Part shown: positions 8,604 through 17,698 of the stretch, in pieces
How the letters are laid out: every line of letters begins with the position of its first letter
Position numbering within the stretch: position 1 is the first letter of the stretch
Assembly: GCA_011959105.1 (NCBI GenBank)
Contig: BLLU01000104.1
Location: 1 to 64,000, forward strand
Reading direction: 5' to 3'
Source of the DNA: Lachnospiraceae bacterium
GTDB lineage: Bacteria > Bacillota > Clostridia > Lachnospirales > Lachnospiraceae
DNA length: 64,000 nucleotides
Notes under the pieces: generated by a model
What the model saw: only the letters and a program-made list of their open reading frames with translations
The model's database searches: none
What the model was told of the DNA's origin: nothing
Program-made: the position numbers and the translations under genes

Positions 8604-9430
8604 TGGAGAAACTGGAGAGAGAGGGCCGGAGGAGCCGGAATCCCGGAGGAAAATTATTCATCGGATGTATGCTGCTCCTGCTGTATCTGCCTATTCTGGT
8701 GCTGGCTTTTTATAGTTTTACCACCTCTGCCAACATCGGTTCCGTCCATGGATTTACCATGGATAACTATATCAATCTGTTTTCCAATGAAGAATTGCGT
8801 GGCATGATTCTGGGCACCGTGCTGCTGGCGGGTGGTTCGGCTTTTCTGTCCACGGTGCTGGGCACCCTGGGAGCCATCGGTGCATTTTACTCCGGAAAGC
8901 TGGCCAAGAGTTTTGTGGGTGCGGTGAATCAGGTGCCCGTGATTAACGCGGATGTGGTAACGGGATTTTCCGTGTGCATTATGTTGGTGGTGGTGCTGGG
9001 CATTGACAAGAGCACTTATGTGCCCCTGGTGGTGGGCCATGTGGTATTGAGCGCTCCTTTTGTTTATCTGTCCGTAGTTCCCAAGCTGAAGCAGATGGAT
9101 GCCAGCCTGTACGAGGCGGCCATGGACCTGGGGGCTACGCCCAGGCAGGCGCTGACCAAGGTGGTGCTTCCCCAGATCCAGCCGGGCATCCTGTCGGGCT
9201 TCGCTCTGGCGGTGACGCTTTCCCTGGACGACTATTTTATTGCCAGTTATACCAAGCCCGCCACCTTTGATACCATCAGTACCTATGTGGTGAATGCCAC
9301 CAAGGGTTCTCAGACGGAGATCAAGACCGCGCTGTGGGCATTGTCCACTCTGATTTTCCTGATCGTGGTGCTGGCGGTGGCTGTGATGAATTTATCAAAG
9401 GCGGGAAGCCGGGCAAAAACACAGGGATGA
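8600..9430 (+). CDS. potC: spermidine/putrescine ABC transporter permease
   Basis: This second channel subunit (276 residues) has multiple membrane segments and the EAA motif YEAAMDLGATPRQAL. It starts within the potB stop codon (4-bp overlap), so the two are translationally coupled. An alternative ATG lies three bases downstream (8603). Confidence 0.93.
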   Translation: MMEKLEREGRRSRNPGGKLFIGCMLLLLYLPILVLAFYSFTTSANIGSVHGFTMDNYINLFSNEELRGMILGTVLLAGGSAFLSTVLGTLGAIGAFYSGKLAKSFVGAVNQVPVINADVVTGFSVCIMLVVVLGIDKSTYVPLVVGHVVLSAPFVYLSVVPKLKQMDASLYEAAMDLGATPRQALTKVVLPQIQPGILSGFALAVTLSLDDYFIASYTKPATFDTISTYVVNATKGSQTEIKTALWALSTLIFLIVVLAVAVMNLSKAGSRAKTQG

Positions 9431-9480
9431 CGAAACATGCTATTTGGATTGCCTGCTCCGGCGGGCAGATGGGAGTTGGG

Positions 9481-11004
9481 ATGAAGAAAGGGAAAAGACG
9501 GCATATCTTTGTCCTTCGCCTGGTCCTGGGACTGTGGGCGGCAGCCGTGGGCGGCATTTTGCCCGCAGGGAGAGGGATTTGCCATGTGCTGGCCAAGGAG
9601 GATGTGATTATACTCCGGGTCTGCAACTGGGAGGAGTATATCGACCTGGGAGACTGGGACGAAGAGGAACTGATTGAACTGGATAACGGGGCGGCGATTC
9701 TGGGAACGGATGCTCTGTACCGGGAGTTTGAGGACTGGTTTTATCAGACTTATGGGAAGAGGGTACAGGTGGAGTATTCCTGTTTCGGAACCAATGAGGA
9801 CCTGTACAATCAACTGACGCTGGGGGACAGCTATGACCTGGTCTGCCCTTCCGACTATATGATTATGAAGCTGATGGCAGAGGGAGCGCTGGAGCCCTAT
9901 TCGGACGGCTTTTTCGACGGCGAGCGGGAGGAGAATTACTACAAAAGATGCGTGTCCCCTTATATTGCCCGGGTTTTTGCGGAGAATCAGATCGGCGGGG
10001 AAAGCTGGGAGCGTTATGCCGCCGGATATATGTGGGGAGTGACGGGGGTACTGTACAACCCGGAGCAAATGACCCGGGAGGAAGCCTCCACCTGGGCAGT
10101 GTTTGACAACCCGGATTTCTATCGGCAGATCACCTTGAAGGATAATGTACGGGACACCTATTTTTCCACCCTGGGGTATCTGCGTCGGGATCAGCTGACC
10201 CAGGAGGCCTTTCTAAATGATCCTGATTATCATGAAAAACTGGAAAACCTGATGAACGACGTGACGCCGGAGACCATCGGCGAGGTGGAGAAGCTGCTGG
10301 GAGACATTATGGGGAATGTGTATGCCCTGGAGACGGACAGCGGCAAGGCGGACATGGTGACAGGCAAGATCATCGCCAACTATCAGTGGTCCGGGGACGC
10401 CGTGTATGCCATGGACCAGGCGGAGGAGGACGGCGTATACCTGGAATTCGCGGTGCCCAGGGAGTGCACCAATCTCTGGTTTGACGGCTGGGTCATGCTT
10501 AAGAACGGGATCGGCGGTGACCCGGATAAAAAGCTGGCGGCGGAGGCTTTTGTCAATTTCCTCTCCATGCCGGAGAACGCAGTGCGGAACATGTACTACA
10601 TCGGTTATACTTCCGCCATATCCGGCGGCGAGGACGATACCGTATTCTCTTATTTGAACTGGTGTTACGGCGCGGAGGAGGAAGAGGAAGATACGGTATC
10701 CTATCCTGTGGGATATTTCTTCAGCGGGGACAATGCCGATCCGGACTATGTGGTCTGCGCTCCCCGGGAGCAGGTGGGGCGTCAGCTGTCCACCCAGTAT
10801 CCTTCCCAGGAGGTCATATCCAGGGCGGCGGTCATGTGGTATTTTAATGAGGAAGAAACCCGGGGGATCAATCAGATGTGGATCAATATACGCTGTCTGG
10901 ATCTGCGGGAAATTCCTCTTTGGTGCGTGCTGCTTACCCTGTGTGTTCTGGCAGCATTGGCGGCAGCGGCAGTTCTGCACAGGAAAAATCACTATTATTC
11001 GTGA
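9481..11004 (+). CDS. potD: polyamine-binding protein PotD, membrane anchored at the C-terminus
   Basis: This is the substrate-binding component of the polyamine importer. The periplasmic-binding fold is recognisable from VCNWEEYIDLG near the N-terminus, YDLVCPSDYMIMKL, and NLWFDGWVMLKNG. The chosen ATG has GGGAG at 9471-9475 and begins MKKGKRR, followed by a hydrophobic signal segment; an upstream ATG at 9427 overlaps the potC stop (ATGA) and is an alternative. There is no clear lipobox cysteine. The 507-residue length exceeds the usual roughly 350. The additional C-terminal region includes an acidic run (AEEEEEDTV) and ends with a hydrophobic helix (about 475-495) and a basic HRKNHYYS tail. 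The binding protein is therefore probably tethered by a C-terminal membrane helix instead of a lipid. Confidence 0.9.
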   Translation: MKKGKRRHIFVLRLVLGLWAAAVGGILPAGRGICHVLAKEDVIILRVCNWEEYIDLGDWDEEELIELDNGAAILGTDALYREFEDWFYQTYGKRVQVEYSCFGTNEDLYNQLTLGDSYDLVCPSDYMIMKLMAEGALEPYSDGFFDGEREENYYKRCVSPYIARVFAENQIGGESWERYAAGYMWGVTGVLYNPEQMTREEASTWAVFDNPDFYRQITLKDNVRDTYFSTLGYLRRDQLTQEAFLNDPDYHEKLENLMNDVTPETIGEVEKLLGDIMGNVYALETDSGKADMVTGKIIANYQWSGDAVYAMDQAEEDGVYLEFAVPRECTNLWFDGWVMLKNGIGGDPDKKLAAEAFVNFLSMPENAVRNMYYIGYTSAISGGEDDTVFSYLNWCYGAEEEEEDTVSYPVGYFFSGDNADPDYVVCAPREQVGRQLSTQYPSQEVISRAAVMWYFNEEETRGINQMWINIRCLDLREIPLWCVLLTLCVLAALAAAAVLHRKNHYYS

Positions 11005-11012
11005 AAAACTGG

Positions 11013-11041
11013 TTGACAAACCCAGGATGCTTATGTATAAT
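11013..11041 (+). promoter_or_regulatory. promoter of yceD-rpmF
   Basis: TTGACA (11013-11018) and TATAAT (11036-11041) are separated by 17 bp, a perfect consensus promoter that begins eight bases after the potD stop. No terminator separates it from the pot operon. Confidence 0.88.
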
Positions 11042-11088
11042 GAGACAGTGTGTGGAAAGACACACAAATATGATGCACAGGAGTTGCT

Positions 11089-11604
11089 ATGTTCATTCAT
11101 TTATCCGATGTGTTCACGACCCAGGGCAAACGCCTGGAGGTGGAAGCGGAACTTGAGATGACTGCTTTTGACAATGGGGCGGAAAGTTATGAGATTACGC
11201 AAAAGTCTCCTATGTCCATTGTAGTCACGCATCTTGAGACGGGAAAGGTTCTGGTGAAAGCCCACTTGAAACTGACCCTGCGGGCAGCCTGCGACAGATG
11301 TCTGGCGGAGGTACCCATATCGCTGGATCTCCATGCCGAACGGGTGGTATTTTCCCCGGAACTGGCGGCGGAGTCAGAGGAAGCCGATGACCAAGGCTTT
11401 GTGGACGGATATGAATTGGATGTGGACGCTTTTGCGCATGATATAATAATCGGTAACTGGCCTGCAAAGATTCTGTGCAAAGAAAGCTGTAGGGGCATAT
11501 GCCTGATATGCGGACAGAATCGGAATGTGAGGGAGTGCGGATGCGATAGCTTCGTTCCAGACCCACGGATGGCAGTGATACAAGATATTTTCAATGCGAA
11601 ATGA
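11089..11604 (+). CDS. YceD family (DUF177) protein linked to 23S rRNA/L32
   Basis: The 171-residue protein has the DUF177 pattern: an LRAACDRCLAEV knuckle in the middle and a cysteine-rich C-terminal part (CKESCRGICLICGQNRN, then ECGCD). YceD proteins are encoded next to rpmF across bacteria, as here (33 bp apart), and have been linked to 23S rRNA accumulation. The cysteine spacing suggests metal binding. A perfect promoter lies upstream and CAGGAG precedes the ATG. Function in this organism is by family. Confidence 0.88.
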   Translation: MFIHLSDVFTTQGKRLEVEAELEMTAFDNGAESYEITQKSPMSIVVTHLETGKVLVKAHLKLTLRAACDRCLAEVPISLDLHAERVVFSPELAAESEEADDQGFVDGYELDVDAFAHDIIIGNWPAKILCKESCRGICLICGQNRNVRECGCDSFVPDPRMAVIQDIFNAK

Positions 11605-11637
11605 GAATTGCATTTGCATTTAAAAGGAGGTGTAACG

Positions 11638-11817
11638 ATGTCTATTTGTCCTAAGAATAAATCTTCCAGAAGCAGGAGAGATAAGAGGAGAGCGAATTGG
11701 AAGATGAGCGCTCCCGCTTTGGTAAAGTGCAGCAAGTGCGGCGCACTGATGGTACCCCACAGGGTATGCAAGGCTTGTGGTTCTTACAACAAGAAGCAGG
11801 TCGTGAACGCTGACTAA
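11638..11817 (+). CDS. rpmF: 50S ribosomal protein L32
   Basis: This 59-residue basic protein of the large subunit has the zinc-ribbon form: CSKC near the middle and CKAC towards the end. It starts MSICPKNKSSRSRR, which is typical of clostridial L32. AAAGGAGGT is at 11623-11631. It is followed by an intrinsic terminator. Confidence 0.97.
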   Translation: MSICPKNKSSRSRRDKRRANWKMSAPALVKCSKCGALMVPHRVCKACGSYNKKQVVNAD

Positions 11818-11841
11818 TGGAATATTCCATGAGAGACAGGG

Positions 11842-11870
11842 GACTTCTCCGCTTGCGGGGAAGTCTTTTT
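11842..11870 (+). terminator. terminator after rpmF
   Basis: GACTTCTCC (11842-11850) pairs with GGGGAAGTC (11857-11865), with a 6-base loop and five T. Confidence 0.9.
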
Positions 11871-11891
11871 CCGTCATACAGGCATAAACGC

Positions 11892-11920
11892 TTGATTTTT
11901 TCGGGATGTTTTAGTATAGT
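11892..11920 (+). promoter_or_regulatory. promoter of plsX operon
   Basis: TTGATT (11892-11897) and TATAGT (11915-11920) are 17 bp apart, followed by a second TATAAT-like hexamer at 11920-11925. The run TTAGTATAGTATAATAA around the -10 is partly palindromic and faintly recalls the FapR operator of Bacillus, but only one half matches. Confidence 0.65.
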
Positions 11921-11996
11921 ATAATAAGGTTTTTTCGGGATCCCGTGTCAGTGCGCTGTAGGGGATATGCGGAACTATAATAGGAGGATAAAGCGG

Positions 11997-12998
11997 ATGG
12001 TCAATGTGGCTGTGGATGCGATGGGCGGGGATAATGCCCCGGCGGAGATCGTTAAAGGCGCTATAGAGGCGGTAAATGCAAACAGGGAGATAAAGGTATT
12101 CCTGGTGGGCCGAGAGGCTGTCATTAAGGAGGAACTTGCAAAATATACTTATGATGTGACGCAGGTAGAGACCATTCATGCTTCGGAAGTGATTGAGACG
12201 GCGGAGCCTCCGGTAAAGGCAATCCGCAAAAAGAAGGATTCCTCCATCGTAAAGGCTTTGTATATGGTGAAGGAGGGAACCTGTGACGCGTTTGTGTCCT
12301 CCGGCAGCACCGGCGCCGTGCTGGTGGGCGGACAGGTGATCGTGGGCCGAATCCAGGGGGTGGAGAGGCCGCCTCTGGCGCCGCTGATTCCCACGGAGAA
12401 GGGCGTCAGCCTTCTGATTGACTGCGGCGCCAATGTGGACGCCCGTCCCTCCCATCTGGTGCAGTTTGCCAGGATGGGTTCCATATATATGGAAAGTATT
12501 ATGGGGGTGAAGAATCCCCGGGTGGGAATTGTAAACAACGGAGCGGAGGAAGAGAAGGGCAATGCCCTGGTAAAGGAGACTTTTCCCCTGCTGAAAGCCT
12601 GTCAGGACATCAATTTTGTCGGCAGTGTGGAAGCCAGGGACATTCCGGCGGGCGTGGTTGATGTGGTGGTCTGCGAGGCGTTTGTGGGCAATGTGATCCT
12701 GAAGCTGTACGAGGGTGTGGGGGCGACTTTGATTAAAAAGGTGAAGGGCGGTATGATGACCTCCCTGCGCAGCAAGATCGGGGCGCTTCTGGTGAAGCCT
12801 GCACTGAAAAAAACCTTAAAGAGCTTTGACGTACAGGAGTATGGAGGGGCTCCCCTGCTGGGGCTTAACGGGCTGGTGGTAAAGACCCACGGCAGTGCCA
12901 CGGCGGTGGAAATTAAGAACTCCATTTTGCAATGTCTGGATTTCAAGAGTCAGCAGATCAATGAAAAGATCCGGGAGAGGATTGTGGCTGAGGGCTAA
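11997..12998 (+). CDS. plsX: phosphate acyltransferase PlsX
   Basis: PlsX makes acyl-phosphate from acyl-ACP, the first step of phospholipid synthesis in most Gram-positive bacteria; PlsY, encoded at 40195, uses the product. The N-terminal VAVDAMGGDNAP motif and SGSTGAVLVGG are diagnostic, and 333 residues is normal. The ATG at 11997 has AGGAGG nine bases upstream; the longer frame from 11967 adds a basic leader with no support. The next genes are acpP, rnc, smc and ftsY, the conserved Firmicutes order. Confidence 0.95.
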   Translation: MVNVAVDAMGGDNAPAEIVKGAIEAVNANREIKVFLVGREAVIKEELAKYTYDVTQVETIHASEVIETAEPPVKAIRKKKDSSIVKALYMVKEGTCDAFVSSGSTGAVLVGGQVIVGRIQGVERPPLAPLIPTEKGVSLLIDCGANVDARPSHLVQFARMGSIYMESIMGVKNPRVGIVNNGAEEEKGNALVKETFPLLKACQDINFVGSVEARDIPAGVVDVVVCEAFVGNVILKLYEGVGATLIKKVKGGMMTSLRSKIGALLVKPALKKTLKSFDVQEYGGAPLLGLNGLVVKTHGSATAVEIKNSILQCLDFKSQQINEKIRERIVAEG

Positions 12999-13021
12999 AC
13001 GGAATGACAGATTCCGCTTAG
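12995..13021 (+). repeat. inverted repeat across the plsX stop
   Basis: CTAA.CGGAAT pairs with ATTCCG.TTAG across a 5-base loop with one mismatch. There is no T tract, so it is more likely an mRNA-processing or attenuation hairpin between plsX and acpP than a terminator. Confidence 0.4.
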
Positions 13022-13067
13022 CTTCGATGAGGCGGCTTCGGAACATAAAATGCGTGCGGAGGCGGAG

Positions 13068-13298
13068 ATGGAACTGGAGAAGATCAAAGGGATTATTGCC
13101 GGGATTCTGAATATTGACCCGGATACCGTGAATGAAGACAGTGCGTTTATTGAAGATCTGGGGGCAGATTCCCTGGATGTATTTCAGATTATCATGGGCG
13201 TGGAGGATGAGTTCGACATAGAGATTTCCCCGGTGGAAGCGGAGCGGATCAGCACTGTAGGTGAAGCGGTGGAGTTGGTACGCGGGGCGGTGCGATAA
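13068..13298 (+). CDS. acpP: acyl carrier protein
   Basis: This 76-residue acidic carrier protein is modified with phosphopantetheine on the serine of LGADSLD (about residue 35). It supplies acyl groups to PlsX and fatty-acid synthesis. The ATG at 13068 gives the usual length and has GGAGG at 13058-13062; an earlier ATG at 13050 would add MRAEAE. Confidence 0.93.
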   Translation: MELEKIKGIIAGILNIDPDTVNEDSAFIEDLGADSLDVFQIIMGVEDEFDIEISPVEAERISTVGEAVELVRGAVR

Positions 13299-13368
13299 TG
13301 GGTTGACTCGCCGACAATCTTAGAAGTTTTGGGATAAGGAAAAGGGTTAGGATAAGAAAGCAGGAATC

Positions 13369-14085
13369 ATGAGAGAAAAACAGAATTTGTCCCTGTTGGA
13401 AGAGAAAATAGGATATAGTTTTCAACGTAAGGAATTGCTGGAGCAGGCGCTGACTCACAGCTCCTATGCCAACGAAAGGCGGATCAACAAGATCGGAAGC
13501 TATGAGAGGCTGGAGTTTCTGGGAGATGCGGTCCTGGAACTGGTGAGCAGCGAATTTCTGTTTGCCAGGCATCCGGAACTGCCAGAGGGAGATCTGACCA
13601 AACTGCGGGCTTCCATGGTGTGCGAGCCGGCTCTGGCTTTCTGCGCCAGGGATATTCAGCTGGAAGAACATATCCTGCTGGGCAAGGGGGAGGAGGCCAC
13701 GGGGGGCCGCAAGAGAGATTCCATTACTTCCGATGTGATGGAGGCGGTGATCGGGGCCATATACCTGGACGGCGGCATGGCATGCGCCAAGGCCTATATC
13801 GACAGCTTTATCCTGTCAGATCTGGAACATAAGAGGCTTTTTTATGACAGTAAGAGCAATCTGCAGGAGGTGGTTCAGGGAAAGCTGAAAAAGGATCTGG
13901 AGTATGAACTCCTGGATGTGCAGGGCCCGGAGCACTGTCAGACCTTCCGGGTGCAGGTACGTATCCTGGAAGGCGAGGTATTGGGGCTTGGTGAGGGGCA
14001 TACCAAGAAGGCGGCGGAGCAACAGGCGGCCTACAGGGCCCTGCTGCTGCTACAGGGCAGGGGTTATGAGCCGGAGGGCATTTGA
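13369..14085 (+). CDS. rnc: ribonuclease III
   Basis: RNase III cleaves double-stranded RNA, including rRNA precursors. The signature ERLEFLGDAVLELV is at about residues 44-57, the second metal-site region is DVMEAVIGAIYLDGG, and a double-stranded RNA-binding domain follows (about 160-232, ending KKAAEQQAAYRALL). The 238-residue length is typical. It lies between acpP and smc, as in most Firmicutes. Confidence 0.96.
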   Translation: MREKQNLSLLEEKIGYSFQRKELLEQALTHSSYANERRINKIGSYERLEFLGDAVLELVSSEFLFARHPELPEGDLTKLRASMVCEPALAFCARDIQLEEHILLGKGEEATGGRKRDSITSDVMEAVIGAIYLDGGMACAKAYIDSFILSDLEHKRLFYDSKSNLQEVVQGKLKKDLEYELLDVQGPEHCQTFRVQVRILEGEVLGLGEGHTKKAAEQQAAYRALLLLQGRGYEPEGI

Positions 14086-14120
14086 CCGGTATTTTGACAG
14101 AAAGAGGTACGGTTAGCAGA

Positions 14121-17100
14121 ATGTATTTAAAGAGTATAGAGATACACGGATTCAAGTCCTTTGCCAACAAGATCAACTTTCAGTTCCACAATGGCATTAC
14201 CGGCATTGTGGGTCCCAACGGCAGCGGCAAGAGCAATGTGGCGGATGCCGTCAGGTGGGTGCTGGGCGAGCAGCGTATCAAACAGCTGCGGGGCGCCAGT
14301 ATGCAAGATGTCATTTTCTCGGGCACAGAGACCAGGAAGCCTTTGAGTTACGCCTATGTGGCGATTACGCTGGACAATTCCGACCATCAGCTGGCCATTG
14401 ATTTTGACGAGGTCACCGTGGCCAGAAGGATCTACCGTTCCGGAGAAAGTGAATATCTGATCAATGGCAGCCCCAGCAGGCTCAAGGATGTGAACGAGCT
14501 TTTTTATGATACAGGTATCGGTAAGGAGGGCTATTCCATTATCGGCCAGGGCCAGATTGACAAGATCCTCAGCGGCAAGCCGGAGGAGAGAAGGGAGCTG
14601 TTTGACGAGGCGGCGGGAATCGTGAAGTTCAAGCGGCGCAAGGCAGCGGCCCAGAGCAAGCTGGAGAACGAGAAGCAGAACCTGGTTCGGGTGATGGACA
14701 TTCTCTCGGAACTGGAGAAACAGATCGGCCCTCTGGAGAGGCAGTCCGAGGTGGCCAGGGTCTATCTAAAGAAAAAAGAAGAGTTAAAGACGCTGGATGT
14801 AAACGTGTTTTTGCTGGAGAATGACCGTCTGAAGAAACAGCTTGCGGAGATCGGGGAAAAGCACGGGATTGCCAGTGGTGAACTGGGGGAGACCCGGGAC
14901 AGGTACGAGCATATCAAAGAGGAGTACGAGCAGGTACAATCCCAGATAGAGGAACTGGACAGAGCCATCGAGGAGGCCCGGGCCAGCCTGAGCGACACAG
15001 GACTGCTTCGGGGCAGGCTGGAGGGCGAAGTGGCAGTGCTGCAGGAGCAGATCAATTCCGCCAAAGGCAACGAGAAGCATCTGAGAGGCCGAAAGGAGAC
15101 CGTGGAGGGGGAGATCGCCGCCAAGGAACGGGACAAAGAGGAGATCCTTGCGCAAAAGGCTCAGATTGATCAGCAGGTACAGGAACTTACCGGGATCCGG
15201 GATCAGGTCAGGGGACAGCTTAAGACGGTGCAGGACAGGATCGAGGAACTCAACGGACAGATTGAAACAGGGAAGAATGCCATCATCGGGGAATTGAACC
15301 AGAGGGCTACGATCAAGTCCAAGCTGGGGCGTTATGACACCATGACCGAGCAGATCAATATCCGTAAAGCGGAATTGAACTCCCGGATTCTGCGGGCCAA
15401 GTCAGACGAGGAGGCCCGGGAAGAAAATATCCGCCAGTTAGAAAGTCGTTTTGAAGAGATTACGGAAAAGCTGGGGGAGATGAATCAGGATGTGGCATCC
15501 AGGGAATCGGAACTGGGAGAAATTCGCCATAGCCTGACGGCTCATGACCAGAAACTGCGGGAAACCCAGCAGAGTTACCACCAGGAGAAGTCCCGTCTGG
15601 AAGCGCTGGCGGGACTGACGGAGCGCTATGAGGGCTATGGCGGCAGCGTCAAGAAAGTCATGGAGCAGAAAGATCGGGTAAAGGGTATTATCGGCGTGGT
15701 GGCAGATATTATCCAGGTGGAAAAGAAGTATGAGACTGCCATTGAGACGGCGCTGGGGGGCAATATCCAGAACATTGTCACGGATGACGAGACTACGGCC
15801 AAGAAAATGATCGCTTATCTGAAGGAGCACAGGGCGGGCCGCGCCACCTTCCTGCCCTTGACCAGCATCACCCGCCCCCAGGAATTCAAAACCCCGGAGG
15901 TGCTGAAAGAGAAGGGCGTCATCGGTATGGCGGACGAACTGGTGTCCACGGATCAAAAATACCGCAATGTGGCAAAAGCCATGTTGGGCCGAATCGTGGT
16001 GGCGGATAATGTAGATAATGCGGTGCGGATTGCCCGAAAGTATGACTACGGCATCAGGATGGTCACTCTTGAGGGGGAACTGCTGGTACCGGGGGGCGCC
16101 ATCAGCGGCGGCGCATTCAAGAACAGCAGCAATTTGCTGGGCCGCCGCCGGGAGATGGAGGAACTGGAGAAAAAGATCGGAAAATTGACCCGGATTATTC
16201 AGGACACCAATGCCGCCATCGAAGAGACCAAGACCCACAGGAACCAACTGCGTATGGAGATAGAGGCCATGAAGGCTGATATGCAGAGATGCTCCATCGA
16301 GCAGAACACGGTGCGGATCAGCATCTCCCAGGCCAGGGAGCGTATGGCGGAGGAGGAGCAGGGCTTTGACTCCATGAAGAAAGAAGAGAAGGAGATCGAG
16401 AGCCAGATCCAGGAGATTGTCAGCAGCAAGGAGACCATACAGAAGGAACTGTCTGCCAGCGAGGAAGCGGAGCAGGCCACACAGCAGCAGATCGCTCTGT
16501 GGCAGAAGGAATTGGAGGAGAGCAGGCGGGAGGAATCCGACTCTTCGGCCCATGTGGCAGAATGGGATTTGAAGGTGGAGAAGATGCTTCAGACCCAGGA
16601 ATTCCACCAGGCCAATGTGGATCGAATCGGGGGAGAGACAGAGCATTCCCGCAGAGAACTGGAGGAGATTGAGGAAGCCCTGCTACAGAGCCTGCAGGAC
16701 GCGGAGGAAAAGAGCTGCCAGATCCAGGAGATCCGGCGGACCATCGCGGCCTCCCACGATGTCCAGACCCAATCCGAGGCCAAGCTGAAGGAGGACATGG
16801 AGAAAAAGGAAAACCTGAGCAGCCAACAGAAGAATTTCTTTACTGCCCGGGAGGAACTGGCAGAGCGTATGACGGCGCTGGACAAGGAAGTATACAGACT
16901 CTCAGCCCAAAAGGAGCGTCTGGAGGAAACCGTGGAATCCCAGATCAATTACATGTGGAATGAGTATGAGATCACCCTGAGCGACGCCTTGTCCGTCCGC
17001 AATGAGGAGATGGCGGACCTGCCTGCCATGAAGCGGGAGATCGGCAATCTAAAAGACCAGATCAGGAAACTGGGAGATGTGAATGTAAATGCCATTGAAG

Positions 17101-17678
17101 ATTATAAAAATCTGATGGAGCGTTACACATTTATGAAAACCCAGCATGATGACCTGGTGGAGGCAGAGAAAACCCTGGAGGGCATCATACAGGAACTGGA
17201 CAGCGCCATGCGCAAACAGTTTAACGAGAAGTTTGCGGAGATCTGTCATGAGTTTGACAAAGTGTTCAAGGAACTTTTCGGCGGAGGCAAAGGGACCCTG
17301 GAACTGATGGAGGAGGAAGATATTCTGGAGGCAGGCATCCGCATCATTGCGCAGCCTCCGGGCAAGAAGCTGCAGAATATGATGCAGCTGTCCGGCGGCG
17401 AGAAGGCTTTGACAGCCATCTCCCTGTTGTTTGCCATACAGAATTTGAAACCTTCCCCCTTCTGCCTGCTGGATGAGATTGAGGCCGCCCTGGATGAGTC
17501 CAATGTATCCCGGTACGCCAAATATTTACATAAGCTCACCAGGCACACCCAGTTTATCGTGATCACCCATCGGCGCGGTACCATGGAACGCGCCGACCGC
17601 CTGTATGGTATCACCATGCAGGAAAAAGGGGTGTCCACGTTGGTAAGCGTGAACCTGGTGGACAAGGATTTGACGTAA
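14121..17678 (+). CDS. smc: chromosome segregation protein SMC
   Basis: This condensin ATPase organises and segregates the chromosome. Its 1185 residues show an N-terminal ATPase half with VGPNGSGKSN, long coiled coils, a hinge domain near the middle (GGNIQNIVTDDE to VPGGAISGG), a second coiled coil and the C-terminal half with signature LSGGEKALTAISLL and Walker B FCLLDEIEAALD. The ATG at 14121 starts MYLKSIEIHGFKSF, the family start; the longer frame from 14082 overlaps rnc. No strong ribosome binding site is visible, so translation may depend on coupling to rnc. Confidence 0.96.
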   Translation: MYLKSIEIHGFKSFANKINFQFHNGITGIVGPNGSGKSNVADAVRWVLGEQRIKQLRGASMQDVIFSGTETRKPLSYAYVAITLDNSDHQLAIDFDEVTVARRIYRSGESEYLINGSPSRLKDVNELFYDTGIGKEGYSIIGQGQIDKILSGKPEERRELFDEAAGIVKFKRRKAAAQSKLENEKQNLVRVMDILSELEKQIGPLERQSEVARVYLKKKEELKTLDVNVFLLENDRLKKQLAEIGEKHGIASGELGETRDRYEHIKEEYEQVQSQIEELDRAIEEARASLSDTGLLRGRLEGEVAVLQEQINSAKGNEKHLRGRKETVEGEIAAKERDKEEILAQKAQIDQQVQELTGIRDQVRGQLKTVQDRIEELNGQIETGKNAIIGELNQRATIKSKLGRYDTMTEQINIRKAELNSRILRAKSDEEAREENIRQLESRFEEITEKLGEMNQDVASRESELGEIRHSLTAHDQKLRETQQSYHQEKSRLEALAGLTERYEGYGGSVKKVMEQKDRVKGIIGVVADIIQVEKKYETAIETALGGNIQNIVTDDETTAKKMIAYLKEHRAGRATFLPLTSITRPQEFKTPEVLKEKGVIGMADELVSTDQKYRNVAKAMLGRIVVADNVDNAVRIARKYDYGIRMVTLEGELLVPGGAISGGAFKNSSNLLGRRREMEELEKKIGKLTRIIQDTNAAIEETKTHRNQLRMEIEAMKADMQRCSIEQNTVRISISQARERMAEEEQGFDSMKKEEKEIESQIQEIVSSKETIQKELSASEEAEQATQQQIALWQKELEESRREESDSSAHVAEWDLKVEKMLQTQEFHQANVDRIGGETEHSRRELEEIEEALLQSLQDAEEKSCQIQEIRRTIAASHDVQTQSEAKLKEDMEKKENLSSQQKNFFTAREELAERMTALDKEVYRLSAQKERLEETVESQINYMWNEYEITLSDALSVRNEEMADLPAMKREIGNLKDQIRKLGDVNVNAIEDYKNLMERYTFMKTQHDDLVEAEKTLEGIIQELDSAMRKQFNEKFAEICHEFDKVFKELFGGGKGTLELMEEEDILEAGIRIIAQPPGKKLQNMMQLSGGEKALTAISLLFAIQNLKPSPFCLLDEIEAALDESNVSRYAKYLHKLTRHTQFIVITHRRGTMERADRLYGITMQEKGVSTLVSVNLVDKDLT

Positions 17679-17698
17679 TATTGTATAGGAGACAGCGT

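Noticed and set aside
11909..11927. FapR-like operator at the plsX promoter
   Set aside because: Only one half-site matches, and no fapR gene is present in the window.
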